Part shown: positions 33,729 to 42,873 of the stretch, one piece after another
How positions within the stretch are numbered: the first letter of the stretch is position 1
Layout of the letters: each line of letters opens with the position of its first letter
Assembly: GCF_003097355.1 (NCBI RefSeq)
Contig: NZ_PYUI01000008.1
Coordinates: 62,001 to 126,000, forward strand
Source: Arthrobacter sp. H-02-3
GTDB taxonomy: Bacteria; Actinomycetota; Actinomycetes; Actinomycetales; Micrococcaceae
Direction of reading: 5' to 3'
DNA length: 64,000 nucleotides
Made by a program: the position numbers and the translations under genes
The notes under the pieces: generated by a model
What the model was told of the DNA's origin: nothing
The model's input: the letters and a program-made list of their open reading frames with translations, nothing else
The model's database searches: none

Positions 33729-34799
33729 TCAGGCCAAAGCCCGAGCCTGCTCGATGAGCCGCAGCACCTCGACGGGCCCGGCGGGGTCGACGGGGACGGG
33801 CAGCGCCGAGGCCGCCCCGCCGTCGGCGATCTTCGCCGCCAGGATCCGGTAGAACTCGGGGTAAGCGCCGCGTTCGGTGGGCAGCCGGTCCAGGTGCCCG
33901 TCGCGTCCCAGCAGCCCGGCCCAGTCCGGGTCCTCGACGCCGTAGTCAGCGTCCAGCGGGCTGCCGCCAGCCACAATGTAGGGCTCCTGCGGGTCCACGC
34001 CGTGCTTGGAGAAACCTCCAGTGCTGCCCAGCACGCGGTAGCGCGGACCCTGCTGGGCACAGAGCATGTTTATCCACAGATGGCTGATTACTCCTGACCC
34101 GTGGCGCAGGGCCACGAAGACGTCGTCGTCGGCCTTCTCTCCCGGCCGCCGGACCTCCAGTTCCGCATGCGTCACCGCCGCCGGGCCGAAGAGCTGCACC
34201 GCCTGGTCCAACAGGTGGGTGCCGAGGTCGAAGAGAACCCCACCGCCGTCGTCCGAGGTCGCGGCCGCCTTCCACGCTTTTGAGACGTCGGGCGACCACC
34301 GCTCAAAGCGGGACTCAAACCGGGTCACTGTGCCGAGGAGTCCCGTGTCTATGAGTCCTTTGACCGTCAGGAAGTCGCCGTCCCAGCGCCGGTTCTGGAA
34401 CACGGTGAGCACCCGGCCCCGCCGCGCGGCGAGGTCGATGAGTTCCCGTCCTTCCGCACTGCGCACCGCGAACGGCTTGTCGACGACGACGTCGAGGCCT
34501 GCTTCCAGCGCCGCCTTTGCGAGCGGGTAATGGGTGGCCGGCGGCGTGCCGAGCACCAGCAAGTCCAGCTCGCCGGCGAGCTCCAGGATGTCGGCCGGGG
34601 TGTCGACGATCCTGGCCGCCGGGTAGCTGGCGGCGGCGGCAGACTTCCGGCCGGCGTCGGACGTCGAGATGACATCCAGCGAGAAGGCGGGGTTTGCGGC
34701 AAGAAACGGGGCATGGAAGACGCTGCCCGAGAGGCCGAACCCGGCGACGCCTGTGCGGATGGGCCGGCCGGATTCACTGCTCGCTGAATCGTTGCTCAT
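33729..34799 (-). CDS. Gfo/Idh/MocA family oxidoreductase
   Basis: The 356-residue protein has the N-terminal Rossmann domain of this family (TGVAGFGLSGSVFHAPFLAANPAF, then AARIVDTPADILE) and the dinucleotide/substrate block VDKPFAVRSAEGRELID with the conserved EKP-like lysine. The C-terminal half is the alpha/beta substrate domain. Members oxidise sugars or inositols or act on related polyols; the substrate is not readable. ATG 34799 is preferred over 34835. It follows the TetR gene by 25 bases on the same strand and is probably co-transcribed. Confidence 0.85.
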   Translation of the reverse strand: MSNDSASSESGRPIRTGVAGFGLSGSVFHAPFLAANPAFSLDVISTSDAGRKSAAAASYPAARIVDTPADILELAGELDLLVLGTPPATHYPLAKAALEAGLDVVVDKPFAVRSAEGRELIDLAARRGRVLTVFQNRRWDGDFLTVKGLIDTGLLGTVTRFESRFERWSPDVSKAWKAAATSDDGGGVLFDLGTHLLDQAVQLFGPAAVTHAELEVRRPGEKADDDVFVALRHGSGVISHLWINMLCAQQGPRYRVLGSTGGFSKHGVDPQEPYIVAGGSPLDADYGVEDPDWAGLLGRDGHLDRLPTERGAYPEFYRILAAKIADGGAASALPVPVDPAGPVEVLRLIEQARALA

Positions 34800-34824
34800 G
34801 GTGCCTAGGCTACCGCTCCGGCCG

Positions 34825-35457
34825 CTACCCGCCACCCACTACGCGCGTGACGAGTTCCCGCCACGTTTCCGCGAGCCGCTCGGGCGCGATCCCGTGCACG
34901 CCGACAGCGTGCAGCAGCAGTTCCGGCTCCAGCGCAGCGCCCAGGGCCGACGCCATGAGCCACGGGTCCGCCGTCACGCCGGCTTCGCGCAGCAGCATCT
35001 CGAGGTGGCGGTGCCAGAGGACGGCTGGCGGGACATCGAACCTGTTGTAGACCGAGGCGTCGGCGGCCCGGGCCAGCTCCCCGAATTCCAGGATCCAGGA
35101 TATGCGCGCGGCCCCGACGGCGATCAGGCGCTCCAGTGGCGGCGCGCCGGGGCCCACCGGAGGCGGGCCGAACATGAACCGGCCTTGGAACTCGGCCTCG
35201 GCACCGCTCAGGAGCGCCATCATCAGCCCGGCACGGCTGCCGAACCGCCGGAAGACTGTTCCCTTGCCAACGCCGGCACGCTGGGCCAGCCGGTCCATGG
35301 TGAGCGCGTCGGCGCCGGATTCCTCAACGATTTCCCGGGCCGCGCAGAGCAGGAGCTCCCTGTTGCGCGCCGCGTCACGGCGCTCGGACTCTGCGGCGGG
35401 CCCGGGGGCGCGCCCTCCTCCGGACTGGGCACCGGGACGGATCGGGATGAGGCTCAC
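34825..35457 (-). CDS. TetR family regulator
   Basis: The 210-residue protein has the TetR helix-turn-helix at about residues 25-75 (RNRELLLCAAREIVEESGADALTMDRLAQRAGVGKGTVFRRFGSRAGLMMALL) and a ligand domain behind it. It is divergent from an NAD(P)H-dependent FMN reductase gene, and a 14-base perfect palindrome lies between them, 29 bases before its start. By analogy with other TetR/oxidoreductase pairs it should repress both itself and the reductase. Confidence 0.88.
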   Translation of the reverse strand: MSLIPIRPGAQSGGGRAPGPAAESERRDAARNRELLLCAAREIVEESGADALTMDRLAQRAGVGKGTVFRRFGSRAGLMMALLSGAEAEFQGRFMFGPPPVGPGAPPLERLIAVGAARISWILEFGELARAADASVYNRFDVPPAVLWHRHLEMLLREAGVTADPWLMASALGAALEPELLLHAVGVHGIAPERLAETWRELVTRVVGGG

Positions 35458-35483
35458 ACGCTGATTCTAGCGCCTGGGAATAC

Positions 35484-35503
35484 AACCGGACCGCGGTCCG
35501 TTT
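35484..35503. promoter_or_regulatory. TetR operator candidate with a perfect 14-bp core
   Basis: CGGACCGCGGTCCG (35487-35500) is perfectly self-complementary, and the flanking AAC/TTT extends the symmetry to 20 bases with one mismatch. It lies between the TetR gene (start 35457) and the FMN reductase (start 35581), the expected place for shared control. Confidence 0.7.
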
Positions 35504-35580
35504 AGCATGGGTGAAGGCCTCAAGCCTCACGACCAGCCAGCCGCAGGAACCGTCCCGCGGCGTGACGCATAGGAGTACAC

Positions 35581-36144
35581 ATGTCCAAGAAGACCGTCCT
35601 CACCCTCGTCGGCAGCCTGCGCGCCGGCTCCACCAACCAGCAGCTGGCCGAGGCCATCCAGCTCAACGCGCCGGACCAGGTGAACGTCGTCATTCACGAG
35701 AGCCTCGGCAACATCCCGTTCTACAACGAGGACATCGACGTCGAAGGCCAGGTGCCCGCAGCGGCGGCCGCCCTGCGCGCAGCAGCCAACGACGCCGACA
35801 CCCTCCTGCTGGTCACGCCGGAACACAACGGCACGGTCCCGGCCTCCTTGAAGAACGCCATTGACTGGCTGTCCCGCCCGTTCGGCGCCGGCGCCCTCGC
35901 CGGCAAGCCCACCGCCGTCGTCGGCACCGCCTTCGGCCAGTTCGGCGGCGTCTGGGCCCAGGACGAGGCCCGCAAGGCCGTCGGCATCGCCGGCGCCCAG
36001 GTCCTCGAAAACGTCAAGATGGCAGTCCCCGGCTCGATGGTCCGCTTTGCCGAAGTTCACCCGAAGGACGACGCCGAAGTTGTCGAGCAGATCAAGGGCG
36101 TCTTCGACGCGCTGGCCGAAGCCCGCACCCCGGAAGCGGCGTAG
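35581..36144 (+). CDS. NAD(P)H-dependent FMN reductase
   Basis: The 187-residue protein is a flavodoxin-fold NADPH-dependent FMN reductase. It has VGSLRAGSTNQQLA (phosphate-binding loop), the central block LLVTPEHNGTVPASLKNAIDWLSRP (motif P-E-Y/H-N) and a final helix. Such enzymes reduce quinones, azo dyes or chromate, or supply reduced flavin. ATG 35581 follows a TAGGAG site. It faces away from a TetR repressor with a strong operator, suggesting induction by a xenobiotic or redox stress. Confidence 0.88.
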   Translation: MSKKTVLTLVGSLRAGSTNQQLAEAIQLNAPDQVNVVIHESLGNIPFYNEDIDVEGQVPAAAAALRAAANDADTLLLVTPEHNGTVPASLKNAIDWLSRPFGAGALAGKPTAVVGTAFGQFGGVWAQDEARKAVGIAGAQVLENVKMAVPGSMVRFAEVHPKDDAEVVEQIKGVFDALAEARTPEAA

Positions 36145-36170
36145 CCCACACCGAGCCCTTGCTCCCTTGA

Positions 36171-36200
36171 GGCCCCCGGCAGCCGCGGCTGCCGGGGGCC
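36171..36200 (+). terminator. Terminator of the FMN reductase gene
   Basis: GGCCCCCGGCAGCCG and CGGCTGCCGGGGGCC are perfect 15-base complements with no loop spacer, followed by TTGGACTTT. It lies 26 bases after the stop. Confidence 0.8.
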
Positions 36201-36254
36201 TTGGACTTTACGGTCAGCCGGCAGATGCCGTCGCAGGGCACCCGGCATGGGCCG

Positions 36255-36290
36255 GATTGAAAACAATCGTTTCCCCATAGACAACATGGG
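36255..36290. promoter_or_regulatory. Two small inverted repeats before the aminotransferase gene
   Basis: GATTG-AAAA-CAATC (36255-36268) and CCCAT-AGACAAC-ATGGG (36274-36290) lie in an AT-rich patch 17-52 bases before the GTG at 36307, in the usual promoter position. No regulator gene is adjacent, so their role is open. Confidence 0.35.
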
Positions 36291-36306
36291 TAGTATCCTT
36301 GGGACT

Positions 36307-37605
36307 GTGACCCACGAAACACTTGATGCCGCCGCAGCAGTACTTCCGGCCGAGGCCATTGACGCAATCGAACGTGCGGCTACGTCCGCCCACCGCCACG
36401 AGATCCTGTTCTCGGAGCGCGCAGCAAATATCAAACAGTCGGCCGTGCGGGATGTTTTCGACATCTCGATGCGCCCGGGCCTCGTTTCCCTGGCCGGGGG
36501 AAGCCCGTATCTGCAGTCCCTGCCGCTGGAGCGCCTTGGCCAGACGGCCGCGAAGATCATCGCCGAGCAGGGCATGACCGCCCTGCAGTACGGCGGCGGC
36601 CAAGGCACCGAGGAACTCCGCACCCAGATCTGCGAGGTCATGGCAGCCGAAGGGATCCTCGATGCCGATCCTGCGAACATCGTCATTACCGCGGGTTCCC
36701 AGTCCGCGCAGGATGTAGCCACCAAGGTCTTCTGCAACCCGGGCGACGTTGTCCTTGTGGAGGACCCCACGTATGTGGGCGCCCTCAACACCTTCGAGGC
36801 CTACCAGGTGGAGGTCGAAACCGTGCCGATGGACGGGGACGGCATCGTACCTGACCTGCTGGAGGCGAAGATCGCCGCCCTCCAGACCGCGGGGAAGAAC
36901 GTCAAGTTCCTCTACACCATTCCCAGCTTCAACAACCCGTCCGGCATCACCCTTTCCCCGGAACGCCGGCAATCAGTGGTCGATATATGCCGCCGCGCGA
37001 ATATCTTGGTGCTGGAAGACAATCCCTACGGTCTGCTCCGCTTTGACGGCAAGCCGCTGATCCCGTTGCGGGCAGCCAATCCGGACGACGTCATCTACAT
37101 GGGGTCCTTCTCGAAGATCTTTGCCCCCGGCCTGCGGATCGGGTGGGCCCTCGTCCCTGCCCACCTGCAGCGCCGCTATTACCTGGCTTCGGAGGCCGTC
37201 ACTCTTTGCCCGCCGACGTTCAACCAGATGCTGGTCTCGGCCTATCTGCGCGATTACGACTGGCGCGGCCAGATCGAGACCTACCGGGGGCTGTACCAGG
37301 AACGCTGCGAGGCAATGCTTGCCGCCCTGGCAGAATTCATGCCGGACGGGCTGAGCTGGACGCGCCCCGACGGCGGCTTCTTCGTGTGGGTCACGCTGCC
37401 CGACGGCGTGGATACCTACCCGTTGCTGAGGAAGGCGATCGACGCCGGCGTCGTGTTCATCCCGGGAGCGGCATTTACGCATTCGGACGACCCGTCCAAC
37501 AAGATCCGGCTGGCGTTCAGCGCTGTGCCGCCCGAGTCCATCCGTGAGGGCGTGCGGCGCCTCGCGCCGGTCCTGCGCGAAGCTGTAGAGGGGCTGAAGC
37601 CATGA
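36307..37605 (+). CDS. PLP-dependent class I/II aminotransferase
   Basis: The 432-residue protein is a fold-type I aminotransferase of the 2-aminoadipate/MocR-catalytic type but without a DNA-binding domain. It shows ISLAGG-like VSLAGGSPYLQSLP, the cofactor-binding GSQSAQD, YTIPSFNNPSGITL, and the PLP lysine in MGSFSKIFAPGLRIGWA. Possible substrates are 2-aminoadipate, aromatic or branched-chain amino acids. GTG 36307 is chosen; the frame is open from 36247 over a promoter-like region. Its stop overlaps the start of the universal stress protein gene (ATGA). Confidence 0.85.
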   Translation: MTHETLDAAAAVLPAEAIDAIERAATSAHRHEILFSERAANIKQSAVRDVFDISMRPGLVSLAGGSPYLQSLPLERLGQTAAKIIAEQGMTALQYGGGQGTEELRTQICEVMAAEGILDADPANIVITAGSQSAQDVATKVFCNPGDVVLVEDPTYVGALNTFEAYQVEVETVPMDGDGIVPDLLEAKIAALQTAGKNVKFLYTIPSFNNPSGITLSPERRQSVVDICRRANILVLEDNPYGLLRFDGKPLIPLRAANPDDVIYMGSFSKIFAPGLRIGWALVPAHLQRRYYLASEAVTLCPPTFNQMLVSAYLRDYDWRGQIETYRGLYQERCEAMLAALAEFMPDGLSWTRPDGGFFVWVTLPDGVDTYPLLRKAIDAGVVFIPGAAFTHSDDPSNKIRLAFSAVPPESIREGVRRLAPVLREAVEGLKP

Positions 37606-38030
37606 CCGGAATTATCGTTGTCGGCGTCGACGGCAGTGAGACTGCACTGCGGGCGGCCCAGACCGCGCGTGACCTCGCGGCGTCCATGGGGGCGACCCTT
37701 CACGTGGTCAGCGCCTTCGACAGCGACAGGACCGAGGTCATCAGCAGCGGCGGCGACACGTGGATCATTTCCGACGCCGGCAACGCGGAGAAGGTCGCCC
37801 GCACGGTCGCGGACGGCCTGCGCCGCCCCGGCACCAACGTCTCCTACGCCGCCGCCCGGGGCAAACCCGCGGAGGCCCTCATCAACGAAGCCGAACGGAC
37901 CGGCGCCCGGATGATTGTGGTCGGCAACCGGCGCATGAGCGGAATCGGCCGGGTGCTGGGGAGCGTTGCGAACAGCGTGGCCCACAACGCCCCCTGCGAC
38001 GTCTACATCGCCAAGACCGACGTCGGCTAG
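37602..38030 (+). CDS. Universal stress protein (UspA family)
   Basis: The 142-residue protein is a single Usp domain with GVDGSETALRAAQTARDLA at the start and the ATP-binding loop VGNRRMSGIGRVLGSVANSVA near the end, so it is of the nucleotide-binding class. Its ATG overlaps the aminotransferase stop by four bases, implying coupled translation. A role in stress or dormancy is general for the family. What links it to an aminotransferase is unclear. Confidence 0.9.
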   Translation: MTGIIVVGVDGSETALRAAQTARDLAASMGATLHVVSAFDSDRTEVISSGGDTWIISDAGNAEKVARTVADGLRRPGTNVSYAAARGKPAEALINEAERTGARMIVVGNRRMSGIGRVLGSVANSVAHNAPCDVYIAKTDVG

Positions 38031-38033
38031 GCC

Positions 38034-39644
38034 CTACTGCTTTGCTGCCCCCGCAGCCGGAGCCGTGGTCTTGAGCATCCGGCGCAGGATTTTTCCTGAC
38101 GACGACTTCGGCACGGCCTCGATGAACTCCACGCGCCGCACCTTCTTGAACGGCGCCACCTTGGCCGCCACGAACGCCATGACGGCGTCTTCATCCAGGG
38201 CGGCGCCGTCCGGGCCGGGCTGGCGCACCACAAACGCCATGGGAACTTCCTGGCCGTCGGCGTCGAGGGATCCGATCACCGCGGAGTCGGCAATCCCGGG
38301 GTGGGTCAGGAGCAGCGCCTCCAGCTCCGCCGGAGCGATCTGGTAGCCCTTGTACTTGATGAGTTCCTTGAGCCGGTCCACAATCGTCACGACGCCGTCC
38401 GCCCGCACCGTCGCGATGTCCCCGGTGAGCAGGAAGCCGTCCGCGTCCAGGGTATCCGCGGTTTCCTCCGGCCGGTTGAGGTAACCGAGCATGACATTCG
38501 GTCCGCGGCACAGCAGGTGCCCCGGCGCGCTGGTTCCTGCCGCGGGAACTGGAATCTCCTCCCCCGTGGCCGGATCCACGAGGCGGCACTGCATATTGGG
38601 CACCGTGTACCCCACCGAACTGACGGGAACATCAACACCATCGCGCGGAATGAGGTGCGACACCGGGCTCATCTCGGTCATGCCGTAGCCCTGCAGCACG
38701 CGGCATCCCAGGCGCTCCGCGAGTCGGGTACCGAGCTCCCCGTCCAGGGGTGCGGCGCCGGAGAGGGCAGTGTGGACCGAACTGAGGTCGTACTCGGCAA
38801 CCAGCGGGTGCTTGGACAGCGCCACGGCCACCGGCGGGGCGATGAACAGGTAGGTGCACCGGTGATCCTTGATGATCCGGAGGAACTCAGGCAGATCGAA
38901 CCGGGGCATGGTCACGAGCCGGGCCCGCTGGCGCAGGGCGATGTTCAGCAGCACCGTGAGTCCGTAGATATGGAAGAACGGGAGCAGCGCCAGGACGCGG
39001 TCCTCGGGGCCGACGCCGAGCAGTCCCCGGGACTGTTCCACATTGGCCACGAGATTCCGGTGGCTGAGCATGACGCCCTTGGGCCGGCCCGTGGTGCCGG
39101 AGGAGTACGGCAGCACGGCCACATGGGTGGCGGGATCGAACGAAACATGGGGCGCCGGCGCCCCGGCGCCGAGGAGGTCAGCCAGCGAGGGGTGGCCGTC
39201 GGCGCCGTCGATCACCACGAGCCTCGCGGCAGGGATCCCGGCCCTTTCGGCGGCATCCCGGGCAGCCGGCAGCAGCGCCGAGACGGTGAAAAGCCAGCCC
39301 GCGCCGGCGTCGGTGAGCTGGTTGGCGATGTCCTCCGCCGTGTACAGCGAGTTGATCGTGGTGACCGTGGCGCCCGCCCGCAGCAGGCCGTGGAAAACAG
39401 TGGCAAACGCGGGGATGTTCGGGCACAGGATGGCTGCCACGCTGTGGACGCCGAGTCCTTGGGCGGCAACGGCACCGGCGAGGGCATCGATCTGGCCGCG
39501 GAGCGTACGGTAGGTGGTTTCCGCACCGCTGGCGCCGTCGACGACGGCGACCCGGTCCAGGTCTTCTTCGGCCAGGTCGCCGAAGAGGTAGTCGTAGATA
39601 CCGAGGTTGGGAACATCGACGTCGGGGTACGGGCTTGAAAACAC
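38034..39644 (-). CDS. AMP-forming acyl-CoA ligase of the 4-coumarate-CoA ligase type
   Basis: The 536-residue enzyme activates a carboxylic acid as the acyl-AMP and then the CoA thioester. It has the ANL family motifs in order: AVLPYSSGTTGRPKGVM (P-loop), YGMTEMSP, the hinge LLTGDIATVRADGVVTIVDRLKELIKYKGYQI, and the C-terminal catalytic lysine in KSSSGKILRRML. GTG 39644 is supported by AAGGAG seven bases upstream; the open frame to 39782 is not conserved-looking. Substrate could be a cinnamic or fatty acid. It ends three bases from the convergent Usp gene. Confidence 0.85.
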   Translation of the reverse strand: MFSSPYPDVDVPNLGIYDYLFGDLAEEDLDRVAVVDGASGAETTYRTLRGQIDALAGAVAAQGLGVHSVAAILCPNIPAFATVFHGLLRAGATVTTINSLYTAEDIANQLTDAGAGWLFTVSALLPAARDAAERAGIPAARLVVIDGADGHPSLADLLGAGAPAPHVSFDPATHVAVLPYSSGTTGRPKGVMLSHRNLVANVEQSRGLLGVGPEDRVLALLPFFHIYGLTVLLNIALRQRARLVTMPRFDLPEFLRIIKDHRCTYLFIAPPVAVALSKHPLVAEYDLSSVHTALSGAAPLDGELGTRLAERLGCRVLQGYGMTEMSPVSHLIPRDGVDVPVSSVGYTVPNMQCRLVDPATGEEIPVPAAGTSAPGHLLCRGPNVMLGYLNRPEETADTLDADGFLLTGDIATVRADGVVTIVDRLKELIKYKGYQIAPAELEALLLTHPGIADSAVIGSLDADGQEVPMAFVVRQPGPDGAALDEDAVMAFVAAKVAPFKKVRRVEFIEAVPKSSSGKILRRMLKTTAPAAGAAKQ

Positions 39645-39900
39645 GCAACATCTCCTTTGATCCGCGTCCGCCGGGCTGGCGGCGGCTGGTGTCACTCTAG
39701 TGCCGGGGTGCGCCCGGCGGACAGGACGGCACGGACCTGGCCGGGACCGGACTTGGCTGTGATTGGAGTTGATGAGGATCACCCCCTCCCGTGGGCAGCC
39801 TCACCGCCCTGCGCCCCGTCCGGAAGAGCGTGGCTCGGTAAAATGGGAAGTGCCCTGCGATGGTGCGGACATCCGAGAATCCACCTACCAAGGGGACCCC

Positions 39901-40239
39901 ATGATCACTCTTCAGCGCCGCCAACTGGTTGGCCACGACATCCTGCTGGCCCGCCACGGTAACCACATCAGCACCATGCGGGTGGATCGCGGCGCAGGCC
40001 GCGTTGTCGCCTTTCTGGACGACGGATCAATGGACAGCGCCCCCAACCTGATTGCCCCGGGACTGCGCATGCCGGACACCGTGCGGAGCGTGCTCCGCGA
40101 GGACTGGAAGTTCCTCGCCGGCGCCAGCGCGTGCAGCCTGGGACTCGCCGGACTGATGTTTGCCGCCGCGTCCGCCCTCGCCGGCATCAGCGGCGATCCT
40201 GCCCTGGCTCAGGTTCTGACGGCATACTCGGGAAACTGA
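39901..40239 (+). CDS. Small hypothetical protein with one membrane segment
   Basis: The 112-residue product starts with ATG 39901 behind an AAGGGGACC site. Its first 80 residues are hydrophilic (MITLQRRQLVGHDILLARHGNHISTMRVDRGAGRV) and a single hydrophobic segment follows (about residues 80-103). I recognise no family. A perfect terminator follows the stop, which supports it being an expressed single gene. Confidence 0.6.
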   Translation: MITLQRRQLVGHDILLARHGNHISTMRVDRGAGRVVAFLDDGSMDSAPNLIAPGLRMPDTVRSVLREDWKFLAGASACSLGLAGLMFAAASALAGISGDPALAQVLTAYSGN

Positions 40240-40267
40240 GGCATCCGGGCGCAGAGGCCTGACACTG

Positions 40268-40308
40268 ACGGAACCCCGCCGCTGAAGCATTCAGCGGCGG
40301 GGTTCCGT
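40268..40308. terminator. Terminator between the small gene and the bkd operon
   Basis: ACGGAACCCCGCCGCTGAA and TTCAGCGGCGGGGTTCCGT are perfect 19-base complements around a 3-base loop, followed by GTTCTGTT. Lying between convergent stops (40239 and 40345) it should serve both strands. Confidence 0.88.
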
Positions 40309-40344
40309 GTTCTGTTGGCCCTGGTCCGGCAGCCGTTCCGGGGG

Positions 40345-41883
40345 CTAGTCCAGGAGGAGTGCCGGCTCTTCCAGTATGGCGGCGACGTCGGCCATGAAAC
40401 GGGCCGAAAGGTCCCCGTCCACCACGCGGTGGTCGAAGGAGCCGCCGAGGGTGGTGATCCACCGCGGAATGACTTCCCCGTCCAGGACCCAGGGCTTCTG
40501 CTTGATGGTGCCGAACGCCACGATCGCAACCTCACCCGGGTTGATGATCGGCGTGCCGGTATCGATCCCGAGGGCGCCGATGTTGGTCACGGTGAGCGTG
40601 CCGCCCTGCATCTGGGCGGGCTGGGTCTTGCCCGCCCGTGCCGTGGTGGCGAGCTCGTTCAGGGCCAGGGCCAGCTGCTTGAGCGAAAGATCCTGGGCGT
40701 TCTTGATGTTCGGCACCATCAGTCCGCGGGGGGTGGCCGCCGCGATGCCGAGGTTCATGAAGTGCTTGACGTGGATCTCCGCGGAGTCGCTGCCGTCGGG
40801 GTTGTCCACCCAGGTGGCGTTGACGCTCGGGTTCCTCGCCGCGGCCCAAATGACCGCCTTGGCGAGGATTAGCAGCGGGGAGACCTTGATGCCTTCGAAA
40901 TCACGGGAGGCCTTCAGCCGCTTCACGAATTCCATGGTGCGGCTGGCGTCGACGTCGACAAAGATGCTCACGTGAGGCGCCGCAAAGGCTGATTCAACCA
41001 TGGCCTTTGCGGTGGCCTTGCGGACGCCCTTGACCGGGATCCGCTCGATCCGCTGGTCCTGCGGACGGCCGGACTTGCCCCAGAACGAGTCCGCCTTGTC
41101 CACCTCGGCGTCACGTTGGGCCTGGTAGCTCACCAGGTCCTCACGGGTCACTTCACCGCGGGCGCCGGTGGGCACGACGTCAGCCAGGTTGATCCCGAGA
41201 TCCCGGGCGATCTTGCGGACGGGCGGCTTGGCCAGCACCTTGCCCACCAGGCCGCTGATGGCACCGCTGAACGTGGGACGCGGGTCGATGGCGCCGGCGG
41301 GGCCAGCGGCTTCGTCAGCCGTTCGGCCGACGGTGTCCGGGTTGATCCAGATGTCGTGGGTCTCTACGCCCACCCGCTCCGCCACCGTGGCGGAAGCGCC
41401 GGTGGCTGCCGAGGCCGCCGGTGTTTCGCGGCCTGTGGCCGGAGCAGCCGCCGGGGCCGAAATCCGCCGCCGGCGCTTGACGGCGTCGGCCTTGGGACCG
41501 GAACCGACCAGCGGGCCGCCGGCCGGGCGTCCGGACGTCTCGCCGGCGTCGGACGTGTCGGCCGTCAGCTTTCCGTACATCGGCGCGGCAACGGCGGGTG
41601 CCTGGGCAGCAGGCGACGGTGCAGCAGCTGGCGGGGCCGCCGCGTCGTCGCTCACGCTGATGATCGGCGTGCCGACCTCCACCGTGACGCCCTCGGGAAC
41701 CAGCAGTTCGGTGACGGTCCCCGCGAACGGTGAGGGCAGTTCCACGAGGGACTTGGCCGTCTCGATCTCGCACAGGACGTCGTTGATGGCCACGGTGTCG
41801 CCGGCTTTGACCTTCCAGTCGACGATTTCGGCCTCGGTCAGCCCTTCGCCGACGTCCGGGAGGTTGAACTTGTTAAGCGTCAT
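40345..41883 (-). CDS. bkdC: Branched-chain 2-oxo-acid dehydrogenase E2 (dihydrolipoamide acyltransferase)
   Basis: The 512-residue protein has one lipoyl domain (residues 1-77, lipoylated lysine in [12 protein letters not shown]), an Ala/Pro/Gly-rich linker, a peripheral subunit-binding domain ([30 protein letters not shown], near 225-260) and a C-terminal catalytic domain with DHRVVDGD. It lies nine bases after the E1-beta gene. A single lipoyl domain and the separate alpha/beta E1 genes favour a branched-chain substrate over pyruvate, but an acetoin- or pyruvate-type complex cannot be excluded. No E3 gene is present here. Confidence 0.9.
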   Translation of the reverse strand: MTLNKFNLPDVGEGLTEAEIVDWKVKAGDTVAINDVLCEIETAKSLVELPSPFAGTVTELLVPEGVTVEVGTPIISVSDDAAAPPAAAPSPAAQAPAVAAPMYGKLTADTSDAGETSGRPAGGPLVGSGPKADAVKRRRRISAPAAAPATGRETPAASAATGASATVAERVGVETHDIWINPDTVGRTADEAAGPAGAIDPRPTFSGAISGLVGKVLAKPPVRKIARDLGINLADVVPTGARGEVTREDLVSYQAQRDAEVDKADSFWGKSGRPQDQRIERIPVKGVRKATAKAMVESAFAAPHVSIFVDVDASRTMEFVKRLKASRDFEGIKVSPLLILAKAVIWAAARNPSVNATWVDNPDGSDSAEIHVKHFMNLGIAAATPRGLMVPNIKNAQDLSLKQLALALNELATTARAGKTQPAQMQGGTLTVTNIGALGIDTGTPIINPGEVAIVAFGTIKQKPWVLDGEVIPRWITTLGGSFDHRVVDGDLSARFMADVAAILEEPALLLD

Positions 41884-41892
41884 GGGTCCTCG

Positions 41893-42873
41893 TTAGTACG
41901 CGAGGGCGCGGTCCAGCGCCTCAAGGATGCGGTCGATGTCCGGCAAGTAGTCTTCTTCGACCTTGGCGACGGGATAAGGCATGTGGAAACCGCCGACCCG
42001 GATCACGGGGGCTTCAAGCGAGTGGAAGGCACGCTCGCTGATCCGGGCCGCGATTTCGCCGCCGATGCCGCCGAAGGTGGGGGCCTCGTGGGCCACGATC
42101 AGCCGGCCGGTTTTCTGGACCGAGGCCGTGACGGTGTCAAAGTCGATCGGAGAGATGGAACGGAGGTCGATCACTTCGACGCTGCGGCCGTCCTCAGCCG
42201 CGGCTTCGGCGGCCGCGAGGGCCACGGGCACCAGCGGGCCGTAGACGACGACCGTGGCGTCGCTCCCCTCCCGCAGCACGTGCGCCTTGAAGGGGTCCGC
42301 GGACGCGCCGGGGTTCTCGGTGTCGACCTCACCCTTGAGCCAATACCGGCGTTTCGGCTCGAAAACGATCACGGGATCCTGGCATTCGACGGCCTGCTGG
42401 ATCATCCAGTAGGCATCGTGCGGATTGGACGGCGTGATGATGCGCAGGCCGGCCGTGTGGGCGAACAGCGCCTCCGGCGATTCGGAGTGGTGCTCGATCG
42501 AGCCAATGCCGCCGCCGTACGGGATCCGGACCACGACCGGAACGGTCAGGTTGCCGTTGCTGCGCGAGTGCATCTTGGCCAGCTGGGTGGTGATCTGGTT
42601 GAAGCCCGGGAACACGAAACCGTCGAACTGAATCTCGCACACGGGCTGGTAACCGCGCAGGGACAGGCCGATCGCGGTGCCGATAATGCCGGATTCGGCC
42701 AGCGGCGTATCGACCACACGGTCGCCGCCGAATTCGCCGATCAGTCCGTCGGTGACCCGGTAGACGCCGCCGAGGGCCCCGATGTCCTCGCCCATCAGCA
42801 GCGAGCGGGGGTTGTTGGTCAGCGTCGCCCGCAGGCCTTCATTGATGGCCTTCGCAATGGTCATGGTGGTCAT
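41893..42873 (-). CDS. bkdB: Branched-chain 2-oxo-acid dehydrogenase E1, beta subunit
   Basis: The 326-residue protein is a complete transketolase-like beta subunit: NEGLRATLTNNPRSLLMGEDIGALGGVYRVTDGL, DTPLAESGIIGTAIGLSLRGYQPVCEIQF, RIPYGGGIGSIEHHSESPEALFAHTAGLRIITPSNPHDAYW and a C-terminal domain with VAHEAPTFGGIGGEIAARI. It forms the thiamine-diphosphate active site with the alpha subunit. Its first base and the last base of the alpha gene coincide, so translation is coupled. Confidence 0.92.
   Translation of the reverse strand: MTTMTIAKAINEGLRATLTNNPRSLLMGEDIGALGGVYRVTDGLIGEFGGDRVVDTPLAESGIIGTAIGLSLRGYQPVCEIQFDGFVFPGFNQITTQLAKMHSRSNGNLTVPVVVRIPYGGGIGSIEHHSESPEALFAHTAGLRIITPSNPHDAYWMIQQAVECQDPVIVFEPKRRYWLKGEVDTENPGASADPFKAHVLREGSDATVVVYGPLVPVALAAAEAAAEDGRSVEVIDLRSISPIDFDTVTASVQKTGRLIVAHEAPTFGGIGGEIAARISERAFHSLEAPVIRVGGFHMPYPVAKVEEDYLPDIDRILEALDRALAY

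Noticed and set aside
38301..39638. 445-codon plus-strand frame opposite the acyl-CoA ligase
   Set aside because: Shadow of the ligase; translation is rich in Arg, Gly and His and has no recognisable domain.
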